DNA of 64,000 nt. Origin: Anaerovibrio sp. JC8. Lineage in GTDB: Bacteria > Bacillota > Negativicutes > Selenomonadales > Selenomonadaceae. Below the pieces are notes generated by a model, which was given only the letters and a program-made list of their open reading frames with translations, had not been told where the DNA came from and did no database searches. Position numbers and translations under genes: made by a program. The stretch is from positions 186,001 to 250,000 of the forward strand of contig NZ_ANBM01000003.1 in NCBI RefSeq assembly GCF_002100115.1. The letters run 5' to 3'. This document shows, piece after piece, positions 17,602-26,570 of this stretch; position 1 is the first letter of the stretch; every line of letters starts with the position of its first letter.

Positions 17602-18762
17602 ATGATGTATTTATCCAGGAAGCTGGCCATTCTCTGTGTTCTCACAGCTACCATAGCTTCTTTTTCTTATAGTGATGTCCAGGCCTATTCCGAAGGGGAT
17701 TTCCATACCCCCACATCCAAGGAGGAGCTTAATGCTGCCGAGAAAACCATGAAGCTGATGCAGAAAAAGCATCCCGACATGGAGGAAAGCGTTTTTCTCA
17801 CGGAGCAGCTTCAGGCACCACTCATAAAATACAACCCCACCTTATTAAAAAAGGCCACCAAAAAAAATGAGGATGGCCTGCGCAATGTATATATTATAGG
17901 CAAAAACAATCCTGGGGAAATTGGCAAGGGTGCATTTAATATTACTGCCGGCAATATCGCCCTTACCCAAGGGCTGATTAATGCCAGAATGGCCTTTCAT
18001 CCCGGCAGCTTCGAGCCAAAGCCCTTTAAAGATTATGATGTATATGCCCTGAGCAGCCTGGCCCCTGATTATGCCCGTGAGGTGGCCCATTGGTACTATA
18101 ATGACGGATGGACCGAAAAGAATCAGGCTCCTCTCACATATGAGGAAATGCCATGGATTAACAGCCGGGCAACCCTATTGGGGCAAAAGCTGCTGGAAAA
18201 TGTGCCAACCATCAGCATTGGTGGTCATATTATGGCTGACCTGCGAATTCAGGAAGAAGATTATCAGCTTCAGGATGAAAAGCTGAACGAAACCTACGAC
18301 CAGATAATGAATATCTCAAATTACCGGGTGGGCTTCACCAACGATGTACTCTCCACCAACCAACTACTGGTGGCAGACAAAAATGGTGATTATTGGGAGG
18401 CCTTTGCCCCGGCCCAGTTTGATGTCACTGCCCTCAAGGATGAAGCACAGGCAGAGGAAAAATCCATCATGACCCGGGGGGAAGACCGTGCCTATTATGT
18501 TGCCGGCCAGATTGCCTGGGCCATCAACCACAGGGCCTGGGACAGCCAGCACGTAGAGCTGGCAGATGCCCATAAATATTTTAGGGATTTGCCAAAGGAT
18601 ATAAAGTTCACTGCCATTGTTGCCACCGCTGATGATGGCAGCTGGAAGCTCATTGACTGGTATCTGGATGACAGCAGCTATCTTACCGGCAATCAGCTTG
18701 ATGAATTAAATCTTTACATTGATGGCATAAAGGCAAGCTACGATGATGCCATAAATTATTAA
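17602..18762 (+). CDS. Exported protein resembling an inactive M48-type metalloprotease
   Basis: A 386-residue protein with a signal peptide (residues 1-28, ending SYSDVQA). The segment GAFNITAGNIALTQGLINARM resembles the strand-helix that precedes the zinc motif in M48 peptidases (NAFALPGGYIFVTRGLL type). The following REVAHWYYND occupies the place of HExxH with the first His replaced by Arg. TISIGGHIMADLRIQEEDYQL may correspond to the third-ligand helix. If so, the protein is a non-catalytic relative, but the match is weak. No paralogue is seen nearby. The adenine deaminase gene follows 31 bp later on the same strand. Confidence 0.5.
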   Translation: MMYLSRKLAILCVLTATIASFSYSDVQAYSEGDFHTPTSKEELNAAEKTMKLMQKKHPDMEESVFLTEQLQAPLIKYNPTLLKKATKKNEDGLRNVYIIGKNNPGEIGKGAFNITAGNIALTQGLINARMAFHPGSFEPKPFKDYDVYALSSLAPDYAREVAHWYYNDGWTEKNQAPLTYEEMPWINSRATLLGQKLLENVPTISIGGHIMADLRIQEEDYQLQDEKLNETYDQIMNISNYRVGFTNDVLSTNQLLVADKNGDYWEAFAPAQFDVTALKDEAQAEEKSIMTRGEDRAYYVAGQIAWAINHRAWDSQHVELADAHKYFRDLPKDIKFTAIVATADDGSWKLIDWYLDDSSYLTGNQLDELNLYIDGIKASYDDAINY

Positions 18763-18793
18763 TTACTCATTCCAACAGCGACAGGAGAAAAAC

Positions 18794-20527
18794 ATGGATA
18801 AAAAGAAGCTCATGCAGGTAGCCTCCGGCAAAGTAAAAGCTCAGCTGGTACTGAAAAACGGTAATGTATTTGCCGGGTTCACCGGAAAGTTTCTCACCAC
18901 GGATATTGCCATTCAGGACGGCTATATCGCCGGTCTTGGAAACTACCAGGGTGAGGAGGAAATTGACCTTCAGGGACAATATATAACTCCTGGATTTATT
19001 GACTCCCATGTGCACATTGAAAGCTCCATGCTCATCCCCTTTGGCTTTGCCCAGGCTGTAGTGCCCAAGGGTACCACCACGGTAGTGGCTGATCCCCATG
19101 AAATAGCCAATGTTGGCGGTGAAGCCGGCATTCAATATATGCTGGATGCCTCTGAAAATCTGCCGCTGCAGATTAAATTCATGCTGCCATCCTGTGTTCC
19201 CGCCACTCCTCTGGAGGATGCCGGGGCTGTGCTGGGTGCAAAGGAATTAAAGCCTTTCCTGGAGGACAGCCGGGTACTGGGACTGGGAGAGCTGATGGAT
19301 GTGCCCGGGGTCCTCAATGAATCCGACACCGTCTGGGAAAAGCTGAATATTATCGATCCCCATCACTTTGTGGATGGCCACGCTCCCATGCTTACAGGCA
19401 AGGAGCTGATGGGCTATGCTGCAGCAGGGGTGGATTCCGATCATGAATGTGTCACTGTTCAGGAGGCAGAGGACCGTCTGGCCGCCGGAATGTATCTCAT
19501 GATACGGGAAGGCTCTGCTGCCCACAATCTGGAAGCACTGCTGCCGGTCATCACCGCCGCCAATAGCCGTTTTTGCTGCTTCTGTGCCGATGACAGACAC
19601 CCCGGTGACCTTATGGCCGAGGGCGGTATAAATGCCATGGTACGGGAGGCCACAAAATTAGGTCTGCCAGTGGAGCAAGCCCTGCAAATGGCCACCGTGA
19701 ATCCAGCCACATATTTTGGCATTCGTGATACCGGTGTTATTGCACCGGGTCGACGGGCTGATTTGCTGGTATTTTCCAATCTGAAAGGCTGGGAGCCTAA
19801 GCTGGTATTTACCAACGGAACCCTGGTGGCTAAAGAGGGCCAATGTCTGGAGCAGATATGGAAGCAGCTTCCTACTCCACCAGTTCCGGAGCGTCTCAGT
19901 AAATCCATGAATCTGCCTGAGCTGACCATGGACCAGCTGGCACTGCCTATAAGGGGCGATAAAGCCAATGTAATTGGTCTTATTCCCCATCAGCTGCTGA
20001 CCCGGCATCTATGGCAGGCCGTTCCTGTTAAAGAAGGTCAGGCCGTGGCTGACCCGCAGCAGGATATACTAAAGCTGGCCGTATTTGAACGCCATCACAA
20101 TACCGGCAAGCGGGGTCTTGGTCTTGTAAAGGGCTTCGGGCTGAAGCAGGGTGCTATTGCCCAGACCATTGGACATGACAGCCACAACCTCATTGTCATC
20201 GGCACCAATGATGAGGACATGCTGATGGCTGCCCAAAGTCTGCAGGCCTGCGGTGGCGGTATTGCCATTGCGGTACAGGGAGAGGTAAAGGAAATACTGC
20301 CTCTGCCAGTGGGCGGTCTTATGACAGACAAATCTGCCACCGAAACGGCCAAACAAACAGCCAAAATGGAGCAGCTGGCATACCAGCTGGGAGTGGACCC
20401 GCAATATGACCCATTCCTTACTCTGGCCTTCCTCAGCCTGCCGGTAATTCCGGAGCTGAAGCTCAGTGACCGGGGACTGGTAAAGGTTCTGGAAGGTCGC
20501 ATTATAGGTTTAGAAGAAGAGACATAG
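18794..20527 (+). CDS. ade: Adenine deaminase (AdeC)
   Basis: A 577-residue amidohydrolase of the AdeC family. It has the metal-binding DSHVHIESSM motif, GTTTVVADPHEIANVGG, HFVDGHAPMLTGKELMGY and the C-terminal LIVIGTNDEDMLMA. The enzyme converts adenine to hypoxanthine plus ammonia in purine salvage, using a binuclear metal centre. Length is normal for the family. A GGAGAA site precedes the ATG. It lies 31 bp after the preceding gene without an obvious promoter, so read-through from 17526 is likely. A large hairpin repeat follows. Confidence 0.95.
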   Translation: MDKKKLMQVASGKVKAQLVLKNGNVFAGFTGKFLTTDIAIQDGYIAGLGNYQGEEEIDLQGQYITPGFIDSHVHIESSMLIPFGFAQAVVPKGTTTVVADPHEIANVGGEAGIQYMLDASENLPLQIKFMLPSCVPATPLEDAGAVLGAKELKPFLEDSRVLGLGELMDVPGVLNESDTVWEKLNIIDPHHFVDGHAPMLTGKELMGYAAAGVDSDHECVTVQEAEDRLAAGMYLMIREGSAAHNLEALLPVITAANSRFCCFCADDRHPGDLMAEGGINAMVREATKLGLPVEQALQMATVNPATYFGIRDTGVIAPGRRADLLVFSNLKGWEPKLVFTNGTLVAKEGQCLEQIWKQLPTPPVPERLSKSMNLPELTMDQLALPIRGDKANVIGLIPHQLLTRHLWQAVPVKEGQAVADPQQDILKLAVFERHHNTGKRGLGLVKGFGLKQGAIAQTIGHDSHNLIVIGTNDEDMLMAAQSLQACGGGIAIAVQGEVKEILPLPVGGLMTDKSATETAKQTAKMEQLAYQLGVDPQYDPFLTLAFLSLPVIPELKLSDRGLVKVLEGRIIGLEEET

Positions 20528-20534
20528 TTAAATA

Positions 20535-20751
20535 AAAAAGGCAGTGGGCTGTTGCCGGAAGCAATAGGAAAAGTCACGTCAAGAAAGTTTTACTTGCCAT
20601 ACATCTGTATGAGTGGAAAAAATCATCTGTTTGAGCGACGCAACGCTAGTCCTGCAAGGGCGAAGCGAGTTATGATTTTTTACACTATATAAAAGCAAGG
20701 AAAACTTTTAGTGACTTTATCCGTGCTAACGGCGGCAGCTCACTGCCTTTT
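20535..20751. repeat. Roughly 217-bp imperfect inverted repeat (MITE-like or structured intergenic element)
   Basis: The outer arms AAAAGGCAGTGGGCTG and CAGCTCACTGCCTTTT pair. Inside them AAAGTCAC, AAAGTTTT and CTTGC find complements (GTGACTTT, AAAACTTT, GCAAG) in order, and GTG-AAAAAATCAT pairs with ATGATTTTTT-ACAC. The pairing leaves a GC-rich loop of about 45 bases (20630-20676) containing GAGCGACGCAACGC and GGGCGAAGCGAG. It fills the gap between convergent genes and could act as a terminator. Absence of an ORF and the long arms suggest a non-autonomous mobile repeat or structured RNA. Confidence 0.7.
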
Positions 20752-20773
20752 AATATGAATTTCTATCTCTGAC

Positions 20774-21250
20774 TTATATATGGATATGCTCCACCTTTAC
20801 CTGGTCCCCGTTAATATTCAGCACCATAAAGGACTGAGGCTTTCCATCCCGGGGGTGGGACACACTGCCGGGATTAAGCACCAGACAATCCGGACCCTCA
20901 TCTATTTCCGCCACATGGGTATGCCCGTAAACAGCAATATCCGCCCCCTGATTGACAGCCGCCTGCCGCAGGGCCAGGGTGCTGCGCTTTACACCATAAA
21001 TGTGGCCATGAGTCAACAATATCTTATGGCCCCCCAGCTCAGCTATTACCTCATCATCAGCACCGGAGCCTGGCCAGTCACAGTTGCCGGCCACATTAAT
21101 AACCGGCTTGTCCGTCACCATGCCCAAATATTCCGCATCCTCAACAAGGTCCCCGGCATGAAGCCAGCAATCCACTTCCCCGGCCTTTTCTATGGCCTGA
21201 TCCACCGCCATGGTATTTCCGTGGCTGTCACTCATTACGCCTACTCTCAT
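20774..21250 (-). CDS. YfcE/MJ0936-type metallophosphoesterase
   Basis: A 158-residue calcineurin-like phosphoesterase. Metal-binding motifs in order are SDSHGN (residue 7 on), LHAGDLVED, NVAGNCDWPG, LTHGHIYG and YGHTHVAE, ending in LVLNPGSVSHPRD. The family acts on phosphodiesters in vitro; the physiological substrate is unknown. Its start overlaps the rdgB stop by 4 bases (ATGA), a coupling seen for this pair in many Firmicutes. Confidence 0.92.
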   Translation of the reverse strand: MRVGVMSDSHGNTMAVDQAIEKAGEVDCWLHAGDLVEDAEYLGMVTDKPVINVAGNCDWPGSGADDEVIAELGGHKILLTHGHIYGVKRSTLALRQAAVNQGADIAVYGHTHVAEIDEGPDCLVLNPGSVSHPRDGKPQSFMVLNINGDQVKVEHIHI

Positions 21251-21840
21251 TGCAAATACTCCTTTAACAGTACTGCCATTTTCCGCAGGGCCTCACCACG
21301 ATGGCTGATAGCCTGCTTTTCCTCCAGAGTCAGCTCTGCCATGGACTTATCCCCCACATAAAAATATGGGTCATAGCCAAAGCCGCCGTCACCCTTGGCC
21401 TCCAGTCTTATTTCACCGGTGCAGAAGCCCTGGGCCTGCAATACACTGCCATCGGTATCAGCAAAGGTCAGTGCACACTGATAGGCCGCCGGAGAGCTGA
21501 TCAGGCCCAACTGTTCCAGTTCAGATACCAGCTTGGCATTATTGGAAGCATCATCAGCATTCTCTCCTGAATAGCGGGCAGAATATACCCCAGGAGCCCC
21601 ACCAAGGGCCTCAACCTCCAGACCGGAGTCATCGGCAAGGCAGGCCAAGCCTGTCATTTTCTGATAGTGACGGGCTTTCTTCAGGGAATTATCCTTGAAG
21701 GTCTCTCCGTCCTCCACTGCCTCCGGAATATCACTGTCTATCTCAGCCAGTGAAACCAGCTCTACCGGTAAATCTATAAAAGCATTCTGCATTTCTCTTA
21801 CTTTTCCCTTATTCTTGGTGGCTATTACTATCTTTTTCAT
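21247..21840 (-). CDS. rdgB: RdgB/HAM1 non-canonical purine NTP pyrophosphatase
   Basis: A 197-residue Ham1-like pyrophosphatase. It begins MKKIVIATKNKGKVREM with the nucleotide-binding motif, followed by LADDSGLEVEALGGAPGVYS, GFGYDPYF and ISHRGEAL. It hydrolyses XTP, ITP and dITP to monophosphates and keeps deaminated purines out of nucleic acids. I use the ATG at 21840, which matches the family; an in-frame TTG at 21855 exists, but its only purine-rich site abuts it. It sits upstream of and overlaps the phosphoesterase gene. Confidence 0.94.
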   Translation of the reverse strand: MKKIVIATKNKGKVREMQNAFIDLPVELVSLAEIDSDIPEAVEDGETFKDNSLKKARHYQKMTGLACLADDSGLEVEALGGAPGVYSARYSGENADDASNNAKLVSELEQLGLISSPAAYQCALTFADTDGSVLQAQGFCTGEIRLEAKGDGGFGYDPYFYVGDKSMAELTLEEKQAISHRGEALRKMAVLLKEYLQ

Positions 21841-21944
21841 TAAACTGCAAACCAACCTTCCATTATTTTTATCATTTTTCTTCGTTTACACAGGTAATTT
21901 TACTACCATTAAAGCCCCGAGGCAAACATTTAACCCCACAAGAA

Positions 21945-21977
21945 AAGGTCCGCCTGACTTATGTCCAGCGGACCTTA
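21945..21977 (-). terminator. Terminator of the second chemoreceptor gene
   Basis: AAGGTCCGC pairs with GCGGACCTT. The minus-strand side runs into TTTTCTTGT. It lies 31 bases after the chemoreceptor stop. Confidence 0.8.
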
Positions 21978-22007
21978 ATTGCTTACATTGCTACAGAACT
22001 AAGCCAA

Positions 22008-23723
22008 TCAGAACTTGAACTGTCTAAGAGCCTGCTTCTGCTCAGTTGCCATGACAGACAGGGACTCACTGGCAGAGGCGATTTCCTCGGAAGAAGCTGA
22101 CTGCTCTTCAGTAGCTGCGGAAACAGATTCCATGCGGGAAGAAACTTCACGGCCCTTGGAATTAATCTCCACAACAGAATTGGAAATGTTCTGGGCATCC
22201 TCGTTAACCTGTACAATAGCCTCATCCATTGCCTTGGTCTTCGCAGCACCATCCTGAACCAGCTCATGAATACGCTCAAATACCGCCTGCAGATCTTCAA
22301 CAGACTTGGCACCATTAACAACAGCCTCACAGCCCTTGTTCATGGAATCAACGGCATCAGCAGTATCCTTCTGCATTGCATTAATCAGGTCAGCAATCTT
22401 ATGAGCGGCCTCCTCGGACTGCTCAGCCAGCTTACGAACCTCCTCTGCTACAACGGAGAAGCCACGGCCCTGCTCACCGGCACGGGCTGCCTCAATAGCA
22501 GCATTGAGAGCCAGCAGATTGGTCTGGCTGGCAATCTGGGAAATAGTATCAACAATAGCACCGATTTCCTCGGAACGGGAACCAAGACGGGTCACCATTT
22601 CAGCAGTGCTGCTTACGGTGGACTCAACATCACGAATCTCACGAACGGATTTCTCAAGGGCCTTGTTACCCTGAGCAGCCTCATCCGCAGCAGTCATGGA
22701 GTTGGTGGATACCTCGTTGGCATGGCCACGCATAGCCTGAATGGAGTCATTAACCTTATTAAGGAGCTCCTGGCTTTCCTTCAGCATATTTTCCTGATCC
22801 ATAACCAGATGAGCGGCATCGCCTACAGCCTCAGCAGACTGTACAGAAGCCTGGGCAGACTGCATGGAAGCCTCCTTCAGGTTTCCGGAGGAATCATTGA
22901 TATCCTGAATTGCCTTGTATACGCCCTTCATGTAGGAAGCCATGGTGTTCTGCATTTCAGAAAGAACACGGGAAAGATGACCAAACTCATCACCTCGGTC
23001 CATAGCATGGGAGGAACCACGGAAATCACCATCACGGAGCTTTTCACAAATATGAACCATTGTAGAAAGTGCACCAGTAATATTGTTGGCGGTAAATACG
23101 CTGAATATGCCCTGAATCACTATAGCAACGATAGTAACAACAATAATCATCATAGCAGCGCTGCTGTTGGCATCACTGTTGGCCTGGGCAGCCGCCTCAG
23201 CCTGGGCGTTAACGGTATCCTGCATACCATGCAAAGCATCACGCAGACCACGGGTAGCCGGAGAACCAGCCTTTTCATAATATTCTACCGCTTCTGCCTG
23301 TTTTCCCTGGGAGGCCATCTCTACAGCCTGATCCATAACCTTCTTGTAGTTGGCCCACTCTCTATCTATTTCTGAAGTATCTTCTGCCGGAGTACCCTTT
23401 ACAGCAGCCTTGTATTCTGCCAGATACTTCTCTACATTATCCACGCCCTCCTGCTTCTGTTTCTTCCAGGTATTCAGACGTTCCTCAGTAACATTCTGGG
23501 CAGTAATAATCTGCAGGGTCTTTACCATCATAACACGGCTGTACTCTACTGCCTTGCCCAAGTGCTGCACACCCTGCATTTCCTTCTGATACATGCTATG
23601 CATACCTTCATCAGCACTGTTCAGTGCCCGATAGCCAGTAAAGCTGATAACCAGCATAGCCACTGCTGCCACTGCTACAATCATGAGCAGCTTGCCGGCC
23701 ACTTTAATGTTGTTAAAAAACAT
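22008..23723 (-). CDS. Methyl-accepting chemotaxis protein with four-helix-bundle sensor
   Basis: A 571-residue chemoreceptor. TM1 (residues about 10-30, [17 protein letters not shown]) is followed by a four-helix-bundle periplasmic domain (about 31-188) and TM2 (about 190-212). A HAMP region and a signalling coiled coil follow, with [23 protein letters not shown] at the tip region and paired EVRKLAEQS. It ends ALRQFKF, similar to the ETGRFKL end of the other receptor. AGGAGGT precedes the ATG. The messenger probably has a leader of about 195 nt, described separately. Confidence 0.93.
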   Translation of the reverse strand: MFFNNIKVAGKLLMIVAVAAVAMLVISFTGYRALNSADEGMHSMYQKEMQGVQHLGKAVEYSRVMMVKTLQIITAQNVTEERLNTWKKQKQEGVDNVEKYLAEYKAAVKGTPAEDTSEIDREWANYKKVMDQAVEMASQGKQAEAVEYYEKAGSPATRGLRDALHGMQDTVNAQAEAAAQANSDANSSAAMMIIVVTIVAIVIQGIFSVFTANNITGALSTMVHICEKLRDGDFRGSSHAMDRGDEFGHLSRVLSEMQNTMASYMKGVYKAIQDINDSSGNLKEASMQSAQASVQSAEAVGDAAHLVMDQENMLKESQELLNKVNDSIQAMRGHANEVSTNSMTAADEAAQGNKALEKSVREIRDVESTVSSTAEMVTRLGSRSEEIGAIVDTISQIASQTNLLALNAAIEAARAGEQGRGFSVVAEEVRKLAEQSEEAAHKIADLINAMQKDTADAVDSMNKGCEAVVNGAKSVEDLQAVFERIHELVQDGAAKTKAMDEAIVQVNEDAQNISNSVVEINSKGREVSSRMESVSAATEEQSASSEEIASASESLSVMATEQKQALRQFKF

Positions 23724-23918
23724 ATTTATATACCTCCTAGTAAAAAATTCTTAGCGCCCATAAAACATACAAAAGGACCAGCTATTCACATACAGTGAAT
23801 ATCCAGCCCCTCATCAGCATTTTCACTGACCTGAAAAGTAATGTGGCGCCTTTCCACAGGTAAAACCATCATTTTTCAAGTCATCTATGTAAGAATTTTT
23901 TTAATATGAACACATAAC
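23724..23918 (-). promoter_or_regulatory. Long structured 5' leader of the chemoreceptor mRNA
   Basis: From the promoter at 23925-23953 the transcript has about 195 untranslated bases. On the minus strand it can form ACCTG...CAGGT enclosing GTGG-AAAGGCG-CCAC, then TATTCAC-TGTAT-GTGAATA flanked by GCTGG repeats and followed by CCTTTT. I do not recognise a riboswitch consensus (not c-di-GMP-I or -II, not fluoride). Structure and length make translational or attenuation control plausible. Confidence 0.45.
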
Positions 23919-23924
23919 GGGGCT

Positions 23925-23953
23925 ATTATATCAAAAATGTATGGCAATTTCAA
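23925..23953 (-). promoter_or_regulatory. Promoter of the four-helix-bundle chemoreceptor gene
   Basis: The minus strand reads TTGAAA (23948-23953), a 17-bp spacer and a perfect TATAAT (23925-23930). The expected transcription start is near 23918. Confidence 0.75.
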
Positions 23954-23977
23954 ACAAAATATTTCAAATCATCATGC

Positions 23978-24165
23978 AAAAAAGGCCAGCAACTCTCCTC
24001 TCTGATAATTACCAGCCACAAAACCCCAAAACCAAAACTTTCCGAAAACCTGCTCTCCATTGAATTAGGTGGCAGGAGAGCTTTATATCCCCATAAACCT
24101 CCCCTGCGCTAACATGAAGGTGAACCGACTCTTTTTCCACTCCAACCTTCATGTTTTTTATTCTA
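23978..24165 (-). ncRNA. Possible small RNA or upstream leader with three hairpins
   Basis: Between the 24250 gene and the chemoreceptor promoter lie three hairpins: an 11-bp stem AACATGAAGGT (24111-24155), a 7-bp stem GCTCTCC (24052-24081), and GGCTGGTAA pairing with TTGCTGGCC (23984-24017), which runs into TTTTTT on the minus strand like an intrinsic terminator. No convincing ORF with a ribosome-binding site is present. A TATAGA box near 24160-24170 is only a weak promoter. The 11-bp stem is also followed by T residues on the plus strand, so the strand is uncertain. Confidence 0.3.
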
Positions 24166-24210
24166 TATCTGTACCATAAATCCTTCATTTTTTGAATTTT
24201 TTTTGCGAAA

Positions 24211-24244
24211 TAAAAATGGCTAATGCTTTTAAACATTAGCCATT
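24211..24244 (-). terminator. Terminator after the 139-residue unknown gene
   Basis: AATGGCTAATG pairs with CATTAGCCATT around an 8-base loop. The minus strand continues with TTTTATTTCG. It lies just 6 bases past the stop codon. Confidence 0.8.
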
Positions 24245-24249
24245 AAGGT

Positions 24250-24669
24250 TTACAACATATTAAACAAATCTTCTGCCAGACTGTACTTCGGCTTCAGCAC
24301 CATACTCTGCTGAGCCAATAGCTGTTGCCCATCCTCTGATTTAGGAATAGGAGCATTAGGGTCCGGCACATACTCCAAATGAGGTGGTTTACGATACCGG
24401 TTCTTGACCTTACTGCCAACATACTCGGTAATCTCAATACTTCCATCAGGCATATAGCGACGGATGACCTCCGTAACCATACCTTCCTTTTTAACGGTAT
24501 TGATTGCTTCCTGTTGGTCCCTCATTTCCTCAAGGGTATCCTGAACGGATTCAATCTTTTCACATAGGATGGACTGAAATTCCTCCGGGGTACTGACCGT
24601 CTTCTGGGAGGACTTGGATGTTGCCTTAATCCCCTCCACATTGGCGGCATTACTGGTTCTTAACGACAT
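24250..24669 (-). CDS. Unknown cytoplasmic protein, 139 residues
   Basis: The protein has a Ser/Thr-rich N-terminal 30 residues, a helical middle (EEFQSILCEKIESVQDTLEEMRDQQEAI, read in two pieces) likely to form a coiled coil, and a beta-like segment TEVIRRYMPDGSIEITEYV followed by a Pro-rich tail. I take the ATG at 24669 because AAGGAAGGTGAG precedes it; a longer frame reaches 24699. No signal peptide or membrane segment is seen. I do not recognise the family. It stands between an aminotransferase gene and chemoreceptor leader sequences. Confidence 0.6.
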   Translation of the reverse strand: MSLRTSNAANVEGIKATSKSSQKTVSTPEEFQSILCEKIESVQDTLEEMRDQQEAINTVKKEGMVTEVIRRYMPDGSIEITEYVGSKVKNRYRKPPHLEYVPDPNAPIPKSEDGQQLLAQQSMVLKPKYSLAEDLFNML

Positions 24670-24776
24670 GAGCTCACCTTCCTTTTGCATATTCTGCAAT
24701 ATCCGGTGCCTTCCTTAGCTTACACAAATCCTATACCAGCTTATCGTCATTCTAGAGGAAAATTATAATTAGCATA

Positions 24777-25970
24777 TTATTTTCCGTATTCAGCCGCCAG
24801 CTTCTTAAAGGCAGGAATGGAGCGCTCAATGGTCTCCTGTTTAATGCAGTAAGCTGCCCTGAAATATCCCGGACAGCCAAAGTCGGATCCCGGAACCAGA
24901 AGCAAATCATACTTCCTGGCCCGCTCGCAGAAGGCATAGTCATCCTCCTCCAGAGCCTTAGGGAACAGATAAAAGGCCCCCTGAGGCTTCAGGCAGGTAA
25001 AGCCCGCCTCAACCAGACCATTATAAAGGAGATTACCGTTTCGTTCGTAAGCCGCAATGTTAGACGGTTCATCCACACAACGGGCCACCACCCGCTGGAA
25101 CAAAGAGTTGGCATTTACGTGGGTCAAAACTCTGGCTGCCCCGGCAACTGCACCGTAAACCCGGCCAAAATCAGCCACCTCATCAGGCACTACTATATAG
25201 CCAATACGCTCACCCGGCAGGGACAGTGACTTACTCCAGGAATAGCACACCAAAGTGTTCTTATAATACCTGGTCATGTATGGAACAGTGATACCGCCAT
25301 AAACCAGCTCCCGATATGGCTCATCGGAAATAATGAAAATAGGATGACCGTATTCCTTTTCCTTGGCATTGAGAATTTCTGCCAGCTTTCTGATGGTCTC
25401 CTCTGAATATACCACACCACTAGGATTATTCGGGGAATTCACAATTACCGCCTTGGTGTCCGGGGTCAGCATTTCCTGAAACTTGTCAAACTGAATCTGA
25501 AAATCAGCCGTATTGGCCGGTACCACCTTCAGCTCCCCGCCTACAGCCTCCACAAAGCACTTGTACTCTGGGAAATACGGTGCAAAGGTAATAAACTCAC
25601 TCTTGCCCTCATCTGCCGTCAGGGCCTTAAAGCATATGGTAATGGCCGCTGCCGCCCCGCTGGTCATAAACAGGTTTTTCCCGGCAAAGCTGGTACCAAA
25701 GCGACGGTTAATGCTCTTTGCAATGGTTTCCCGCACCTGAGGATCACCAGGGGCAACAGTATAGCCGTGAAGGGCCACAGAATCCACTTCATTAAGAATA
25801 TCAATAATGGCCTGCTTTACACTGTCAGGAGCCGGCACGTTAGGGTTGCCAATGGAAAAATCGTAAACATTTTCCTCCCCCACTTCTGCAGCCCGCTGGC
25901 GGCCAAATTCAAAAATCGTCCTGATGGTGGACTTCTTGGTACCTAACACATAGCTTTTCTCTGAAACCAT
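24777..25970 (-). CDS. PLP-dependent class I/II aminotransferase
   Basis: A 397-residue fold-type I aminotransferase of the aspartate-aminotransferase-like group. Key segments are YDFSIGNPNVPAPDSV, SGAAAAITICFKAL, VNSPNNPSGVVYSEE, IISDEPYRELVY and SWSKSLSLPGERIGY, whose Lys forms the Schiff base with PLP. The substrate cannot be fixed from sequence; aspartate, alanine or aromatic amino acids are all possible. The start MVSEKSYVLG has only a modest ribosome-binding site. The gene stands alone, between an unknown protein gene and ahbB. Confidence 0.9.
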   Translation of the reverse strand: MVSEKSYVLGTKKSTIRTIFEFGRQRAAEVGEENVYDFSIGNPNVPAPDSVKQAIIDILNEVDSVALHGYTVAPGDPQVRETIAKSINRRFGTSFAGKNLFMTSGAAAAITICFKALTADEGKSEFITFAPYFPEYKCFVEAVGGELKVVPANTADFQIQFDKFQEMLTPDTKAVIVNSPNNPSGVVYSEETIRKLAEILNAKEKEYGHPIFIISDEPYRELVYGGITVPYMTRYYKNTLVCYSWSKSLSLPGERIGYIVVPDEVADFGRVYGAVAGAARVLTHVNANSLFQRVVARCVDEPSNIAAYERNGNLLYNGLVEAGFTCLKPQGAFYLFPKALEEDDYAFCERARKYDLLLVPGSDFGCPGYFRAAYCIKQETIERSIPAFKKLAAEYGK

Positions 25971-26041
25971 TCCCCATACCCCATTTCATATAAAATCAGC
26001 AATTCTGTTTACATAGTACAACTGCCACTAATTATACAATA

Positions 26042-26084
26042 AAAATAGGTGTAAGGCCAGTTTTTCACACTGACTTTACACCTT
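26042..26084 (-). terminator. Terminator of the ahbA-ahbB operon
   Basis: AGGTGTAA pairs with TTACACCT. On the minus strand it continues into ATTTTTATTG. It is located 5 bases beyond the ahbB stop. Confidence 0.75.
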
Positions 26085-26088
26085 TTGT

Positions 26089-26562
26089 TTACTCAGCAAA
26101 GTATTGCATGCTTGTTTTTTTCCACTCTTTTTCCGTAAATTGCAGCTCATACTCCGTAATACCAGTCTCCTCGGACAGCTCCCTGGCGAACTCAATGCAG
26201 CTTTCCTTGCTGTCCATGTGAATCATGGTATAGAAGTTATAAGGCCAATCCGGGGCCGTGTTGCGGTCATAGCAATGAGTAACCTCGCTGTGGGCACACA
26301 TCTTGGCTGCCACCTCGTCCATTTGCTCAGGAGGCACTACCCAAACCACCAGGGCATTTGCCTTAAAGCCCACCTCCACATGGCGGAGAACAGCACCCAT
26401 TTTTCTAAGGATGCCTTCCTCCTTCATTTCATTTAAACGATTTAAAAGCTCCTCCTGAGAAATACCAATGTCCTCTGCTATCTTCCTGTAGGGCTCGGAG
26501 CAAATAGGAAAATCACTCTGAAGGGCCCGTACTATCTTTTTATCGACTTCCGAAAATTCCAT
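26089..26562 (-). CDS. ahbB: AhbB-like siroheme decarboxylase subunit (Lrp/AsnC fold)
   Basis: A protein of about 157 residues. An N-terminal HTH-like part (VRALQSDFPICSEPYRKIAEDIG) is followed by a ferredoxin-like domain with VLRHVEVGFKANALVVWVVP, SEVTHCYDRNTAPDWPYNFYTMIH and the C-terminal KEWKKTSMQYF that marks AhbB. The AhbA-AhbB complex decarboxylates siroheme to didecarboxysiroheme on the alternative haem and haem d1 route. Two starts are possible: a GTG at 26574 overlapping the ahbA stop, and the ATG at 26562, which has GAGG six bases upstream and is preferred. Such genes are often mis-annotated as Lrp regulators. Confidence 0.82.
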   Translation of the reverse strand: MEFSEVDKKIVRALQSDFPICSEPYRKIAEDIGISQEELLNRLNEMKEEGILRKMGAVLRHVEVGFKANALVVWVVPPEQMDEVAAKMCAHSEVTHCYDRNTAPDWPYNFYTMIHMDSKESCIEFARELSEETGITEYELQFTEKEWKKTSMQYFAE

Positions 26563-26570
26563 ATACGGCC

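Noticed and set aside
23790-23840. CTGATGAG on the minus strand, a hammerhead ribozyme core word
   Set aside because: The required GAAA and cleavage-site elements cannot be placed with stems in any permutation; only a few bases separate GAAA from CTGATGAG.
23724-23918. Known riboswitch (c-di-GMP-I, c-di-GMP-II, fluoride or similar)
   Set aside because: None of the conserved sequence blocks of these classes is present, so it is reported only as a structured leader.
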